Source: Erigeron canadensis
Taxonomy: Eukaryota > Streptophyta > Magnoliopsida > Asterales > Asteraceae
Direction: 5' to 3'
NCBI RefSeq assembly: GCF_010389155.1
Contig: NC_057764.1
Coordinates: forward strand, 5,270,001 to 5,334,000
DNA length: 64,000 nt
The stretch's first letter is position 1. Every line of letters begins with the position of its first letter. Below are positions 12,928 through 24,639 of the stretch, one piece after another. Position numbers and translations under genes: made by a program. The notes beneath the pieces were generated by a model. It was not told the origin of the DNA, searched no databases, and saw only the letters and a program-made list of their open reading frames with translations.

Positions 12928-13460
12928 CAGCCGGCTTAACAATATATATAGGTTAGGCATAAGCCTAAGGTCCTCAAAATACAAAGACCTCCATTTTTAT
13001 ATTTTGGGCTTAATCTTTTAAACTTTAGATTTTTGTGTTATATGTTATTACAAGGATAACAAGAATGTTTAGAAAAACAAATAGACAAATAAACTTTATG
13101 ACCTAATGAGAATTTTTTAGAAAAAAAGACATCACACAAATAAAGTTACAACCTTCAACGAAAAAAAAGGGGAAAAAAAAACTAACTATTAAGAAATCGA
13201 AAAATCTGACAACTGATTTTTATTACGATTTTCAAAAACGAGTTAGTGATTAAATCTTGATATATGAAAGACTTTCTCCTAACAAATGGTGCAGAATTTT
13301 GCTTCTTTGCGTTCTTTTCACATATCAGTCAAGTATATAAGATGAAGTATTTTTATCTTGCTTTTTTTTTGTTTACTTTAAGTTGTATATTAATCAACTA
13401 GGCCCCCAAGATTAATCTCGCTTAAGGCCTCCAAAAAGCTTAAGCCGACATTGCCAGCAA
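12928..13460. mobile_element. Possible DNA-transposon remnant with inverted ends
   Basis: The left end reads CCGGCTTAA...GGCATAAGCCTAAGG and the right end reverse-complements to TCGGCTTAAGC...GGAGGCCTTAAG. The ends are similar but diverged. I found no target duplication or ORF. The class is unknown. Confidence 0.3.
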
Positions 13461-13553
13461 TTAAAGAATAAAGTAGCAGCGTAAGCTCAATTATGGATAA
13501 AGATGGCTCAAAGAGGCTGCACAAAGAGGTATTGATATGATTAAGAATTTTAA

Positions 13554-13893
13554 CTATAACATAATTGAAAATTCTCGAAATTGTTTTATCTTGCTTAATC
13601 TTAAACGTATTTTAGAACTTTGCCTGCTTAACCACTGATTCTGCAAATAAACAGGTGAAATATCTTTTCCCTCTTTTGTTTCTTTTATGCCATTGAGTAT
13701 CACATGAAGAACGCTCAGTCTCCGACTTCCAATCACCTTTTTCACTATAGTCCCACCAAATGATTTCTCACTGCCATTATACGGTAATGAAGAAAGTGAT
13801 GCAATACATGATTATGCCATGCTTATATCGTCGCTCCACCCTCTAAGTTTAATTTGTTCCAGTTCATCCGTTACTTCCTTCATTTATGGTCTC
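13554..13893 (-). pseudogene. Receptor-like kinase C-terminal remnant
   Basis: On the minus strand, 13893-13835 encodes MRP-stop-MKEVTDELEQIKLRG. This resembles the kinase subdomain XI tail (RPTMKEV..ELE.I) found in wall-associated and related receptor kinases, with a stop in place of the Thr codon. A 63-codon open frame (13554-13745) lies just downstream without recognisable domains. No catalytic kinase motifs are seen nearby. This is a small decayed fragment; the call rests on one short motif. Confidence 0.35.
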
Positions 13894-14478
13894 ATATCTC
13901 TATATAATATTAAGAGTTTGGTAGTTGCATTCGTCGAAATGTACCTATAACAACTGTTTGGTTTGAAATTAATTTTGCTATGACGCCTCGCATGCCGTTT
14001 ATTTTTGCCGCCGCATCGTGGCATTCATCTAGTTTAACAAAAATGATTTCCCAAAAACTGGAAAACATGATAGGATATATAAATGCATAAAATAGAAAGT
14101 GATTTCTTAAGAATTGGCATTTCTTGGCGTAACTATTTTTTTTTCATTTTTAAAGAAATATGTAAATTATTCATGAATATGAAGAGGTCATATATTATCT
14201 TAACTGGGTTTGTCTAAAGAGTTTTCTCGTATAATTTTTATAATAAAATGAAAAATCTCTATCACTTTAAATCTGGAGTGAAAAACTTACTCGGACGAAC
14301 TTGATTTCTATTATGAGAAAACATGTTCTATTCTTACTAAATCATTTTGTGATGGTTTATAATTTGATGTCTAATGATAAAAATTTGTTAAAAATTTAAC
14401 GTCATTAAATCAAAATGATGATGTCATACACTTATTTTAACTTTTTTAAGTTCACTTTTAATTTAATAGTTTAAATTA
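13894..14478. other. Intergenic DNA with a possible Helitron 3' end
   Basis: No gene is seen. At about 14000-14030 a GC-rich hairpin-like stretch (GCCGCATCGTGGC) is followed by CTAG|T, like the Helitron ends elsewhere in the window. No matching 5' end was identified. Confidence 0.3.
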
Positions 14479-15410
14479 TGATTTGTAACACCCGCGATTT
14501 AAATTTGTGAAAATTACATGGTTTGGATGCAGTGCGACTAACTTTCTTAGCGGGAATCAATAAATTGAAATTGTTGTGAACACTTATTTAAGAAAATTAT
14601 TTGTGTTGCTTAATGTAGAGCAAAAATATGGTGTCGGTACTGGAACAATCAAATTATTCAGTATATGAATTTTGAAAATGGTCAACTAATAAAATCTTCA
14701 AGGATAATAATAATAGTAATAATAATGAACTTATTAAAATTTGAAGAACACTCATTAATTTTTTTTTTAATTTTAAGTTAAGTAGAGTAGTAAGTAGTTA
14801 AACGGTTTCAACGCATGGTGCATTTAGAATCTCCAAAGAATTTAGAACACTCAAAATGCCTTTGTCTTCTATAAGCTCATAAGAAACACTCAAACAAGAG
14901 AAAAACCCAAAAACACACAACACACAAATCACGAAATATCCTTTCAAAAACTCTCAAATCTCACAAGAACACACAAATATATCTTTGCCTAAAAATTATC
15001 TTTTTCACTTGTATTCTATAAATCTGGCAACAAAACATCACTATATTCATCATCCATTTCATATTCTTGAGTCAAAGTATAAAACTTTTGTATTTTCTTT
15101 CTTCTAAAATTGGTGATTTTAACAAGATCTACAAAGTTTCTAACTTTTACTATCAAAAGTTACCTAGATCCAAAGTTGTTTGTGTTTTTGTAAACAAAGT
15201 GTCCATCTTTTTTATGATCTAGTAACTTTTCTCAAACTTTCTTACCAAATGGGTCACACACATATAGTTCGTTTTAGGGTCCATATGTTTAATATTGTTT
15301 TCCTATAGTGATAAGGAACGTAAAAGTACAATCGGATTTCTGAAACTAAGAATGATATTAAAGAAAAACGTTTTGAGAGTTCTTAGGAAAAACAGACAAA
15401 TCTTGTCAAG

Positions 15411-15510
15411 AACACTCAAATCTGGAAAACACTCAAAGGCTCAGAAACACTCAAATCCTCGGAAACACTTAAATGCTCAGAAACACTCAAATGGTCAAAA
15501 CACTTAAACG
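15411..15510. repeat. Minisatellite in solo LTR (about 17-18 bp unit)
   Basis: Five to six imperfect copies of GAAACACTCAAATGCTCA-like units. They create a low-complexity open frame (repeating KHSN), which I do not regard as a gene. Confidence 0.7.
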
Positions 15511-15892
15511 GGCAAAACATGCAAACTGTCAAATCTCTCAAAATGGTTAAACACGCAAAGATGGTGGATGTTAGGTAAACCTAGTAAACTTGATAACTTG
15601 TAGATACTTGTGGATACTCTGCTTGACGTTATCATGTGCTTAGATATCAAATGAACATCAGGTGAGTTTCGTAGTCCCCTTTTCACATGTTTTCATGGGG
15701 CTGAAAGGATACAAACTACTTTTCTGATAAAACGTATATGGTGTTTTTATACTATCTATTTCGGATACACTTACGGTTACATATTTCAGATACATCTATG
15801 ACTTCATATATTGGATTAGATTTTTGATTATATTATGGACACTCTTTTATTATGTCGATTATAGATTATAGATTGTACTGCATGATACCTGG

Positions 15893-16015
15893 TGTGTGCT
15901 TTATTGATAGTGACGCGTGCCTATCCCTCTGTGTGCTTATTCAATAGTGTCGTGGGCCTATCCCTGTGTGTGCTTTATGTGGTCGATAGTGCTTTATGCC
16001 TATCCTTGTGTGTTC
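15893..16015. repeat. Degenerate tandem repeat in solo LTR
   Basis: Three to four imperfect units share GTGTGTGCTTTAT and GCCTATCCCTGTGTG. Confidence 0.6.
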
Positions 16016-16542
16016 TACCACCGCCTGGTTAACCAAATGGCCTTGAGACGTATTGGAATGCAACCTGTGTGTACTTATTGTATCTAAAGTAAGTCTATAA
16101 TCAAACGTTGCTGTGTGTTCTCTTAAAAACATGTTTTGATGCGAAATGCTTACTATGAAACTTACGAACTCACCAACCTTTGTGTTGACGCTTTTAAGTA
16201 TCCTTTCAGGTGTGCAATTTGAGAATGTTAGAAGTGGCTAAAGAGGATAGCATGGTGGCCTTTAGTAGACCCAAAGTTAGGATTTGATGTTGCTTATCTT
16301 CTGTTTTGGTTGTTGATGCCTTGTGTTTAGACTATGGCATTATGCCTAACTGCTTATCCCCTGCGTGAGAGTTTATCTATGTTTACTTTGGATTTTGACT
16401 TTATGTTAAATGCTTATGATTTAATTATATGAATGTGGGTTGTTTTATGCACTCATTTTGTTATTCCTATGTAACATACATGTGGGCGTGTGCTTTATCT
16501 TGCATCCCGAGTTTTCCGCCTTAGTCGGGTCATTACATGATT

Positions 16543-17519
16543 ATTTCTTTATTAAATTTGTCAACATTAATAATTAATGCTATTTATTGATATAATTATG
16601 AAAACTAATATTTTCTATATTTTACATCCTTTTTTTTTGAACGATCTATTCAGAACTTGGGGGTTCCTTGAGTTGACCAACTTGAATCCTCCATTTTAAT
16701 AAATTTTCTTTTTAATATAATACGTTTTAGTTATAATTTTGTCTAAGATTTTTATCATATAAAATATTGGTTATATCCATGTATTTAATTTTACATCATT
16801 AATATCTTGTTATATTTAAATCAATGTTTTAAAAACCGGACCGGATATCAAATGGGTCTTTTACCAGTTCACTAATCGGAACGGTCTAATAAGCTGAATT
16901 AGATTAAATAACCAGATTATATCATATAATATAATATAACATGTATATACATACACACTAGATTATGCAGGTGTGATGTACAAATTAACATAACTTTTTA
17001 ATAATTACTCAATGAATTTTAGGTTAATGAAGAACTTAAAAAATATGAAATCTATAGTTATTTATAACAACTATGTATCAAAGGAATAATTGTATGAAAA
17101 TTGCAAAGATATTATGCATACCTTTAAGTTAGATTAGCATAACATGCGACATATAGATTGATAATTAAATCGTTTAGTAAATTTAGTTGTTAACTAAACT
17201 ATTCAAACAATATGTTAAAACACAAACATAATAACAATATTGCAGACATATTCAGATGCATGAAAGATATCAAACAAACAGAAACGTTACTTAGCAAGAC
17301 CTCAAAAAGATGATGTATCCATTCTCAACGGTTCGTTGACTATTAACCGGAATCTCAACAACCACCAATCTAACTTCTTATTTTTTTAGTCGTACAATTC
17401 ATGTGTGATTAAGTATTTGTTAACTTACGATATTTTAAATATTTCAACATGTCACTAAAATAAACATGTTTTTCGCGTATTATGCGGGGTAATAATCTAG
17501 CTTGGTAATATTTATACTT
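16543..17519. other. AT-rich intergenic DNA
   Basis: No gene is seen. A hairpin-like CGCGTATTATGCGGGG followed by CTAG at about 17472-17499 resembles another Helitron 3' end (weak). Confidence 0.35.
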
Positions 17520-17529
17520 TAATTGTTCC

Positions 17530-17770
17530 AATAGTTTTTTTTTTAACGTTCGAATACTCATAGCCTGTTTGTCCTGCTTATCGACACCTACTCCTTTGGG
17601 TATGATGTCATTCAATTTTCAAGGAACCATTAAGGGATAAAAACCACTTATGAATCCATCTGCATGATAATTAATAAGAGTAAACCTTGTCCCCTTATTA
17701 CTCGAATCTGGGTCCCATATCTAAGACTCTTATGGAAAGAATTAGATACCATTAAGGTTTAGTCTCAATA
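17530..17770 (-). mobile_element. SINE, family C, copy 1
   Basis: On the minus strand it has a B-box-like GATTCGAGTAAT in the head and ends in AACGTTAAAAAAAAAAC (tail at about 17537-17550). Diverged copies lie at 54009-54235 and 56905-57190 in the same orientation. Shared blocks include 'ACAAGGTTTA(C/T)TC' and 'ATTCGAACGTTAAAAA'. The exact 5' end is uncertain. Confidence 0.6.
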
Positions 17771-17782
17771 ATATATTATATA

Positions 17783-18100
17783 TCACCATCTTTACTTCTT
17801 TACTACATTATAAAAATTATACCATGTGGTTGAAAAGTTAGAAAAAGAAGAGTTTGAAAATGACTAATTTACCCTTAATGAACCTTTACTCTTTTACTAA
17901 ATGAACTACTAAGAAATTACCAAATTGCCTTTAATGAACTAATTTACACCATAAACCCTTATCTTTTAAAATATATCCACTACCACATTTACATAATTTA
18001 CATGTAAATCAACCTAAGTCATTCGACGACGCCTCCATCGTCTCCACCATCAGACCGTCATCATTGTCATTACCGTTGCATTGTGCGGGTAACGTGCTAG
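17783..18100 (+). mobile_element. Short Helitron, family H1, copy 1
   Basis: The 3' end is a GC-rich stretch with a CGACGAC head, the hairpin-like GCATTGTGCGGG, and CTAG|T at 18097-18100. Related copies lie at 55087-55436 (plus) and 44830-45069 and 61708-62039 (minus). The 5' end (A|TC) is approximate. Confidence 0.55.
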
Positions 18101-18172
18101 TTTATTCATTATCTAAATCTAAATACAATAAAAATAAATAAATAATCTAAATACAAGATCCGTATACACAAC

Positions 18173-18979
18173 TACAGTAGAACCTCTATAATTTAATACT
18201 CGATAAATTAATAACCTCGATATAACTAATGATTTGTCCGCACAAAATCGGACCCCAATAAATAAAATAATAAGATAATAAGTTTTTTGAAACCCTTATG
18301 TAAATATATTAGTCCCAATAAAACTATAAATTAATAATTTCTTAAATATTTCAAAGTTTTAACATTGTCTAGTAAAATAATGAAGCTATAGTCACTTGTT
18401 GTTTTTGAAACTTGGAATATAAATTGAGTTCATCTTTAAACTTTCTCATCGCATGTAAGAGTTGACGCATTATCTTCTCGTATTGTAACAAAAAGTTGCG
18501 AAGTGTTCAATGATTTTTTGAGGGTGTTTTATATTGTAGTTTGACTAACTTTCAGATCAAAAGTTTTGTCAACCCACTGCACCAAATTTTGTTTGGTACA
18601 CCCTTGATGATCTATCTTATACTTGTATAACAATTTTTGTTGTTGATTCGTCATGGACTCATGGTTGATTTTTTTAACACCTTTTAGTTTAGAAGTCATA
18701 GTTGATGTGATTTTAAAACTTATCCTTGGACATTTTATAGTGAAAAATCTAGAATCATGTATATTGAACTATCTTTAATTCAAAACAATACACTTGACAA
18801 GTTCTTTTAATTTAATGTGTCAACATCAATTAAAAATGGAAATTAAAAACGGAAATTTTGAAGGTAATATATGAATATTTTTAAATTAATAATTTATTAA
18901 CTTATTAATATAATAATATCTCGATAAGTTTATAAAAAACCCCGGTCCCGACATTATTAATTTATAGAGGTTTTACTAA
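18173..18979. mobile_element. Pogo-like (Lemi1/Emigrant-type) element, non-autonomous
   Basis: The left end is TA|CAGTAGAACCTCTATAA at 18175. The right end is the inverse, ...TTATAGAGGTTTTACT (to about 18978). CAGTA.AACCTCTATAAATT is the known terminal repeat of plant Emigrant/Lemi1 elements, which insert at TA. The very last right bases have decayed. It carries a minus-strand transposase fragment (18430-18654). Confidence 0.8.
18430..18654 (-). pseudogene. Pogo transposase N-terminal helix-turn-helix remnant
   Basis: From the ATG at 18654 the frame shows a Q-rich start, YKIDHQGCTKQNLVQWV, then FDLKVSQTTI-stop-NTLKKS. This matches the CENP-B/pogo N-terminal helix-turn-helix pattern (Y...P.LTQ.DLA.W....F.LKVSQSTIS..LK). 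One in-frame stop interrupts the recognition-helix region and more follow near 18440. The DDE catalytic domain is missing. It lies inside the element whose ends it would once have bound. Confidence 0.7.
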
Positions 18980-19460
18980 CCCGTATTGCGGTACTTTGTT
19001 TATACGAGTATATAAAAAGAGTTTGTGGAATTGCGTGCCACCACATTTTTGTTTTTTGTTTCTCAATCTTATTTATCTTTGTTTTTTTTTTCTATCCATT
19101 TTATACCCTTTTTTTTTTCATTTTTCATTTTTGTTTTTCATTTTTCTATTACTCCATATTTTTAATGAGTGAAACCATGACTATGATGGTGCGTCTATGA
19201 TCTTGTCTAAAAAAAAACTCGTGAAAACGCTCAGCATTAAATCCCTTTTATTTTATCACTAATTCATTTCTAATTTTGGACACTAAACTTTCACAACTTT
19301 TGAACGTCGCTGGAGTATTACTCTTAGATAAGGTACACAATTTTGGCACAAAACCTGTTAACACAACATGATTTGTTCTTAACAGGTTTCTTGTTTTAAC
19401 ATGTCTAAGATTTGTTAAGATTCGTATTTTAACAAATCTTGTTAGAATCTGTTAAGGTTA
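18980..19460. other. AT-rich intergenic DNA
   Basis: T-rich runs near 19080-19150. No gene or RNA is seen. The stretch 19340-19450 ('ttaacag', 'tgttaag') resembles low-complexity sequence at 2580-2700 and 44200-44310. Confidence 0.4.
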
Positions 19461-19461
19461 T

Positions 19462-19467
19462 ACATAC

Positions 19468-19498
<31 letters not shown>

Positions 19499-20083
19499 TA
19501 GTTGAGTTATTACGAGAACTAATAAAAAGTCGAGAACTGCGAGAATTAATAATGACCATTAGATTACATAGATCAAGGATTAATATCATCCAATGGCTTT
19601 TTTGTAAATAAATTCATCCGTTTAAAACTACAATGTACTCAAAGGACATAATAGGAATATTAGTTGATAAAATTTAGATAAACCGAAATGCCGAAATGTA
19701 CGTTCGTTAATAATGGATTCTAATGTTTAAAAATAGTAAAACTTTTTATTATTAATGGACAAAAACGTACGGCCAATTGTGGTATATTTATTTTTTTATA
19801 AAACTTTATTAATACAGTAATATTTCTAATAATATAAGGTTATGTGATCACATTTAACTTGTAAATATATAAACAGTAAAAATATAAAAGTTTTGAAAGC
19901 TATAAACTTTTTTGAGTGATACACATGTATGTGAATGACCTTATATTCACATTTTTATATGTATTTTTTCTATAACAAAGTTTATACATAGACATATATG
20001 TACGTATTTAAAAAAATACATGCGTTAAAAAATACATGTGAACATATCATTGTTTACGATATTTAAAAAATACATGTGTTAAT
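19462..20083. mobile_element. Left part of a terminal-inverted-repeat element split by the Copia insertion
   Basis: After a (TA)n(GA)n run, AGAGATAGTTGAGTTATTACGAGAACTAATAAAAAGTCGAGAACT appears in blocks. The region around 43968-44030 carries the reverse complement in similar blocks (AGAGATAAAATAAGAACTA, TCAAGAACTATGAGAAC). The two halves, 19462-20083 and 43331-44035, would rejoin to about 1.3 kb without the Copia element. 'aaaaaatacatgtgttaa' is repeated on both sides of the insertion point. Confidence 0.5.
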
Positions 20084-20409
20084 TGTTAAAACACGATTTC
20101 TAGCACCGAATTCACATCATCAATGGCGGATTTGAAGTGTGTGTGTTCTTGGTGTGAGTGTGTGTTTTGAGAGAGAAAGTGTGTCTGTGAAAGGAAAGTG
20201 GATGATTGGAATTAATGAGTGTTGTAAAGGTTAATAAGGTTCCAGATTTATGATCTCTAAGGTATGAGGGGTATTTATAGGCTAAATACACAAATATGCT
20301 AATTATCACATTTAGCCCCTCAACTTTAGTGATCATTTACCTATGACTTAACTACAAGTAAGTCCACTATTCCAAATTACAATTTATCACTATTTTTGGA
20401 TTTTTAACA
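20084..20409 (-). repeat. 3' LTR of the Copia element (326 bp)
   Basis: TGTTAAAA...TTTTTAACA ends on the plus strand. It is nearly identical to 43005-43330. A minus-strand TATA motif (CTATAAATAC) lies at 20271-20280. The 74-codon frame inside is incidental. Confidence 0.95.
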
Positions 20410-20420
20410 TTCTCCCCCTT
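20410..20420 (-). promoter_or_regulatory. Polypurine tract of the Copia element
   Basis: On the minus strand AAGGGGGAGA lies directly before the 3' LTR, the expected site of plus-strand priming. Similar CTCCCCCT tracts occur at about 21041, 21453, 32483 and 32817. Confidence 0.85.
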
Positions 20421-20958
20421 AGTGATATATTGTAATGAATGAAGTACGTGTTATGTTGTCTTGTAGGATTGAATTTGATGAGCTCGGTGGTGAAGACAAT
20501 TGATGTGTTGAAACAAGTCTTCAAAGCTTTTTCTTTTGTCTTTGGAGATCTTGATTCAGTCTTGGTCTTGGACTTCTTAAAGTTAAATCATATGGTGATT
20601 CTCAATGTTCTTTTTGAACAGAGAATAATGAGTGTGTGTGTGTCTTGAATCTTTGAGGATTGTTGAATCATGAATCACAGTTGTCTTTTGAAATGCGGAA
20701 GGTATGAACTTGGCTTTGATTCTTCAATCTTTGATTCTTGAATCTTTGATTCTTGAGTGAAATTCAACTTCTTGATTCTTCATTCCAAGAAGTTTCATGA
20801 ATATGTACTCTCCCTCTTGATGTATGCATTGGAGCTTCTTTGATAAAATGTTGTATGACTTGAAGATCTTGAATGAAGTGTGTTGATGAAGACTCTTTTG
20901 AAGCTTTACTTCTTTGACTTGAATCTTCTAACCAATCTATCAACTTTTTGAAGCTTCA
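20421..20958 (-). other. Copia 3' UTR, unique part
   Basis: Low-complexity sequence rich in repeated TTGATTCTTGAATC-like units (about 20720-20790). It is present only once, next to the 3' LTR. No gene is supported. Confidence 0.6.
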
Positions 20959-23126
20959 ATCTTTGTCACATCGACTTGAACACTTTGGAGAGTAAGCATT
21001 TGAATGAAGTTTAGATAAGTCTCTTATGAAGTAATAATGCTCCCCCTTAATTCATGAGTATACACATTTTTGGAGCATCTTTGAACTTTTTGTAACATCT
21101 TGAGTGAATATCCTTTCATCTTCGGTCTCATTCTTATCTTTGAAATCAATTTGGATTTTCTTTTTCAAGCCAAGATCTCAATCAACTAAGAGCTAGTGAA
21201 AATCTGAGTTCAATTGACTGAAATATAGTGAAAATCTTGTTATCATGAAGACTTTTATTGTTTCATCAACTTCAAGTTATCATCCATCAAAGTTCCATGA
21301 ATCCTCCATTTATATCTTTAGGATGAATATCTTGATCTTCTCATCTTTGAAAGATAAACCTAAACCTTTTGAAACAACCAAACACAACATTTTCTCCTTG
21401 CTGACCTTATCAATCATTCTTATTTCTTCCCCAATCAATCATAATATTTTCTCCCCCTCATAATGACAAAGTTGGGAACCAATGTCATTATGCAAACATT
21501 GATTGATAAAATGTCAAAAGAAATAACACGATCTAAAGTTAGATTTTGTGCATATGGAGAAATGTTGACCATCAAAACATCAACCCAAACCATTAGCCCA
21601 ACTCAAACAATCCTAGAGGTGACTAAAATGTAAAGTTGAAGTTGTTGGTACAAACGTTATAGCATGGTATTGGTGTTTTTTTGTGTTTGTGAGATGAGAA
21701 ATGAAACCGGATAAGAATGATCCGTTAACATATTCAAATATCAAAATGATTAATAAATGACCAATAGAAATGTATAAAATTTTTCGGATTTCCTATGTAT
21801 CATTGAGATATGCACAAAGCAATACTCTAACATAGTTCGGTCTGCAGCTTTTCAACCACGAGATTGCTTCAAAGAATATAAATCATGGTTAGTACAGCCG
21901 AAGCGTTCGATAACCACAATCTATTATTCTTAAAAACTTTTATGAAATAACCGAGGTCACATTTAGACTTCTCATTAACTCAATAACCACATAAATGTAA
22001 TTATGAGACCTACTTTCAACGTTAGAAAAAATGTTAGCATTGTTAGGATTTCCATTTGATCATCGTGGAATATCAATTAAGATATCACTACAACTATTCC
22101 AGCTATATCACAAAGATAAGCAATAATATCACAAAGATATGACTCGAATGTGTCCTAAAGAAATGAATAATGATCAAATGAATGACCAATCAAGATAGCT
22201 CTAGACACAACGTGATCAAATGAAGTCGGGAACTGGAGCAGAATGTCGCCCTTTTTCAATATCAACATCTTCCAAATGAAGAGTCAATAGAAATGTGAAA
22301 ATCTCCGTGAAAATTGAAACAAGTATTTGTTAAGAAACACTTGAGTGGTTAGGTAAAGATGTGCATCGCTTCGCTTGGTCCATGAAGACTTTTTCAACAT
22401 CAAGATATCAACAAATGACATCTGATAGAAACGTGTTGTACCCGGCGATTTGAGAATTTTGGGAAGGGTATCATTTCTTTTAACCCTTTTCTCTCAACAT
22501 ATCACCTTAACCTCTCACTTTTCGACTTTACTCCCTCCATCCTATTTTCACGAAAACATCATCACTCAAAATACCCTTACAATCTAATGAAAGAAGTGAA
22601 TACTCCGGGGTTAGAACTTATCGGCGATGATGAAGTTCATGGAGTGAACGTATCGCTCGTGTGCAAACTAATCACCGAACTTCAATTGATTGAAAATCAT
22701 TGGAAAATCATCAAACGTGTATATGAAAATGTTTAAAAACACATTTGAAGTTTTGGAAGTTTTTGAAATCACAAACTCCTCCTTAGTCTATGCAAGAATA
22801 GATCAAAATGTTTTCCATAGAAAGGTAGAGCAAAAATTGGTTTTTGTGAAATCAAAAAGAGTAAAATCTTTGTTGTGATATTTTCAGAAAAAATTGAGAG
22901 TCTATAGTGAACAAGATTTTTCATTTGAGAATCACAAAGTTTGCTTCAACAACAATGTTCATAGTAAAACTGCTAGGGAGTACACAAAGGCGTTCGATCC
23001 GTCACATCTTACATCAACAAGTTGGAGGCAGTAAAACATTTAAGCAAACTTTAACTCAATCAATTGTTCAACATGAGACAACTAGGGAGTACATAAAGGC
23101 GTTCGATCCTTCGCTTCTCATATCAA
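20959..23126. repeat. Duplicated Copia 3' UTR, copy 1
   Basis: It is collinear with 32404-34291. The half nearest 23126 is almost identical to its partner; the other half has several indels. Copy 1 has about 46 bases (near 22790-22840) that copy 2 lacks. It contains repeats of GTACACAAAGGCGTTCGATC (about 22975 and 23085). Homology stops abruptly at 'caattgagagtt', where the foreign insert begins. Confidence 0.9.
22587..22736 (+). other. Small antisense ORF (49 aa) in Copia 3' UTR, copy 1
   Basis: It opens with ATG, MKEVNTPGLELIGDDEV, and ends in TAA. It runs opposite to gag-pol. The same frame occurs in copy 2 (33784-33933) with one synonymous difference that I can see. There is no known domain. 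Its conservation may only reflect recent duplication, so coding status is unproven. Confidence 0.3.
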
Positions 23127-23129
23127 CAA

Positions 23130-24143
23130 TTGAGAGTTGTTAAATCTGAAAATGGTATCTTTGTTGCACTTCTTATTTATGTTGATGACATAGTTGTTAC
23201 TGGGAATAATATAGATGAAATTAACAAGTTTAAAACTTACTTGAAAACAAATTTTATGATAAAAGATTTAGGGGAGTTAAAGTACTTCTTAGGCATAGAA
23301 ATATTAAGAACTGATACAAATATTTGCTTATCTCAAAGAAAGTATGTTTTGGAATTACTTTCTGAATATGGATTACTTGCTTGCAAACCATTTAAAACTC
23401 CCTATGAATCGAAGCTTGTGATTTCTAATAAACCAATAGATAAAAATGACAAGAAAATAGAGAATGTAACTCAATATCAAAAACTTCTTGGTAAACTGAT
23501 ATACTTGACTCACACAAGGCCTGATATTTCATACTCTGTACACTGTTTGAGTCAATATATGCATTCTCCTTTTGAGTCTCATTTGAAGATTGCTTTTAGA
23601 GTGCTTAGATACTTGAAAGATAGTCCTGGTAAAGGTATATTGATTTCTAAATCTTCTAATATGGACTTAAAAGGCTATTCTGATTCTGATTGGGCTAAAT
23701 GCAAAGCCACTAGAAGAAGTGTTACTGGTTTTGCAGTTTATATGGGTGATTCTCTTGTTTCTTGGAAAAGTAAGAAACAAAGTGTTGTTTCTAGATCCTC
23801 AGCTGAAGCTGAGTATAGAGCCCTAGCTTCTCTTACTTGTGAAGTTATGTGGTTTCAAAACCTTTTAAGAGATTTGGAGGTAAAGGTTAAGGTAGCAGTT
23901 TCTTTGTTTTGTGATAATAAAGTTGCTTTGCAAATTGCTTCTAATCTTGTCTTTCATGAGAGGACTAAACATTTTGAAATAGACTTGCATTTTGTTAGAG
24001 ATAAAATAATTGATGGTACCATTAAACCTTTAAAGATTGAGTCTGCTAGTCAGGTGACAGATATATTAACAAAAGGTCTATCTATAGACCAACATTTCAA
24101 GCTTGTTAAAAGTTTGAGAATGTTTGATTTGTTTAAAACTTAA
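23130..24143 (+). pseudogene. Second Copia: RT C-terminal part and RNase H (5' truncated)
   Basis: An open frame of 337 codons with no internal stop. It starts inside the reverse transcriptase just before the catalytic YVDD (near residue 18), continues through LGELKYFLGIE, the RPDI..SV..LSQ block and the RNase H region (GYSDSDWA, SSAEAEYRA, DNK.A, HFVRD, DILTKG), and ends DLFKT. Gag, protease, integrase and the RT N-terminus are missing. The nominal Met is not the real start. It is on the opposite strand from the enclosing Copia and from a different lineage. The 3' LTR follows after 10 bases. Confidence 0.9.
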
Positions 24144-24144
24144 A

Positions 24145-24626
24145 TTGAGGGGGTGTATTGATTAGTGTACATATACTTCAATTTAGTTTTAAACAAAATA
24201 GTTATGTAGAATACTCTTATTGTGTGATTAGTTTGTTTCAAGGACTAATGGTGAATTATAAGTGTTAAAGAAAGGATGAAGATTGAAGTCGGTTTAAGTA
24301 TGAAGGACTAATAGAGTAAACTATTGATTCTTGAAGGAGCTGCTGGAAAGCTTGAACATATATACTGAAGAATAGATTGTGACATCAATTTTTGAAGAAA
24401 GATTATTATTTCATTCACTTATTCATGCTCATATTCATTAAATCATAGTTTGATTACTCTATGACCTGATTAGAGAATTATTCAGTTGTATTGATTTCTT
24501 CTTATTAAATCTGTTTCAATATCAACTGTTTGTAATATTACTCCTCTTTTAATCATAATAATCTTGATAATAATTTTGTTCTTTATTGATTCAGAATAAT
24601 ATCTAGTTATAATAATAAATTTCACA
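24145..24626 (+). repeat. 3' LTR of the second Copia, with polypurine tract
   Basis: TTGAGGGGG (about 24145-24153) is the polypurine tract. The LTR then starts TGTATTGATTAG at 24154 and probably ends TTTCACA at 24626 (or TTACA at 24632). No second LTR is found, so the end is approximate. Confidence 0.65.
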
Positions 24627-24639
24627 GTTACAACTTGGG

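Larger units (their letters stand above)
14479..16542. mobile_element. Solo LTR (2054 bp) with 5-bp target duplication
   Basis: The element is 14484-16537, from TGTAACACCC to GGGTCATTACA (inverted ends TGTAA...TTACA). It is flanked by TGATT on both sides (14479-14483 and 16538-16542). The length and TGTAACACCC start fit a Ty3/gypsy-type LTR, but class cannot be proved without internal domains. Inside are an AAACACTCAAAT minisatellite (15411-15510) and a degenerate array around 15893-16015. No partner LTR or gag-pol is present, so it is the usual product of LTR-LTR recombination. Confidence 0.85.

Noticed and set aside
15295..15507. 70-codon frame with repeating KHSN
   Set aside because: Translation of a minisatellite inside a solo LTR.
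20112..20336. 74-codon minus frame, also at 43033-43257
   Set aside because: Both are the same stretch of the two Copia LTRs, not a duplicated gene.
23130..24143. Possibility that the open RT frame is a domesticated host gene
   Set aside because: It starts in mid-domain, and is followed at once by a polypurine tract and LTR, so it is an ordinary truncated Copia.
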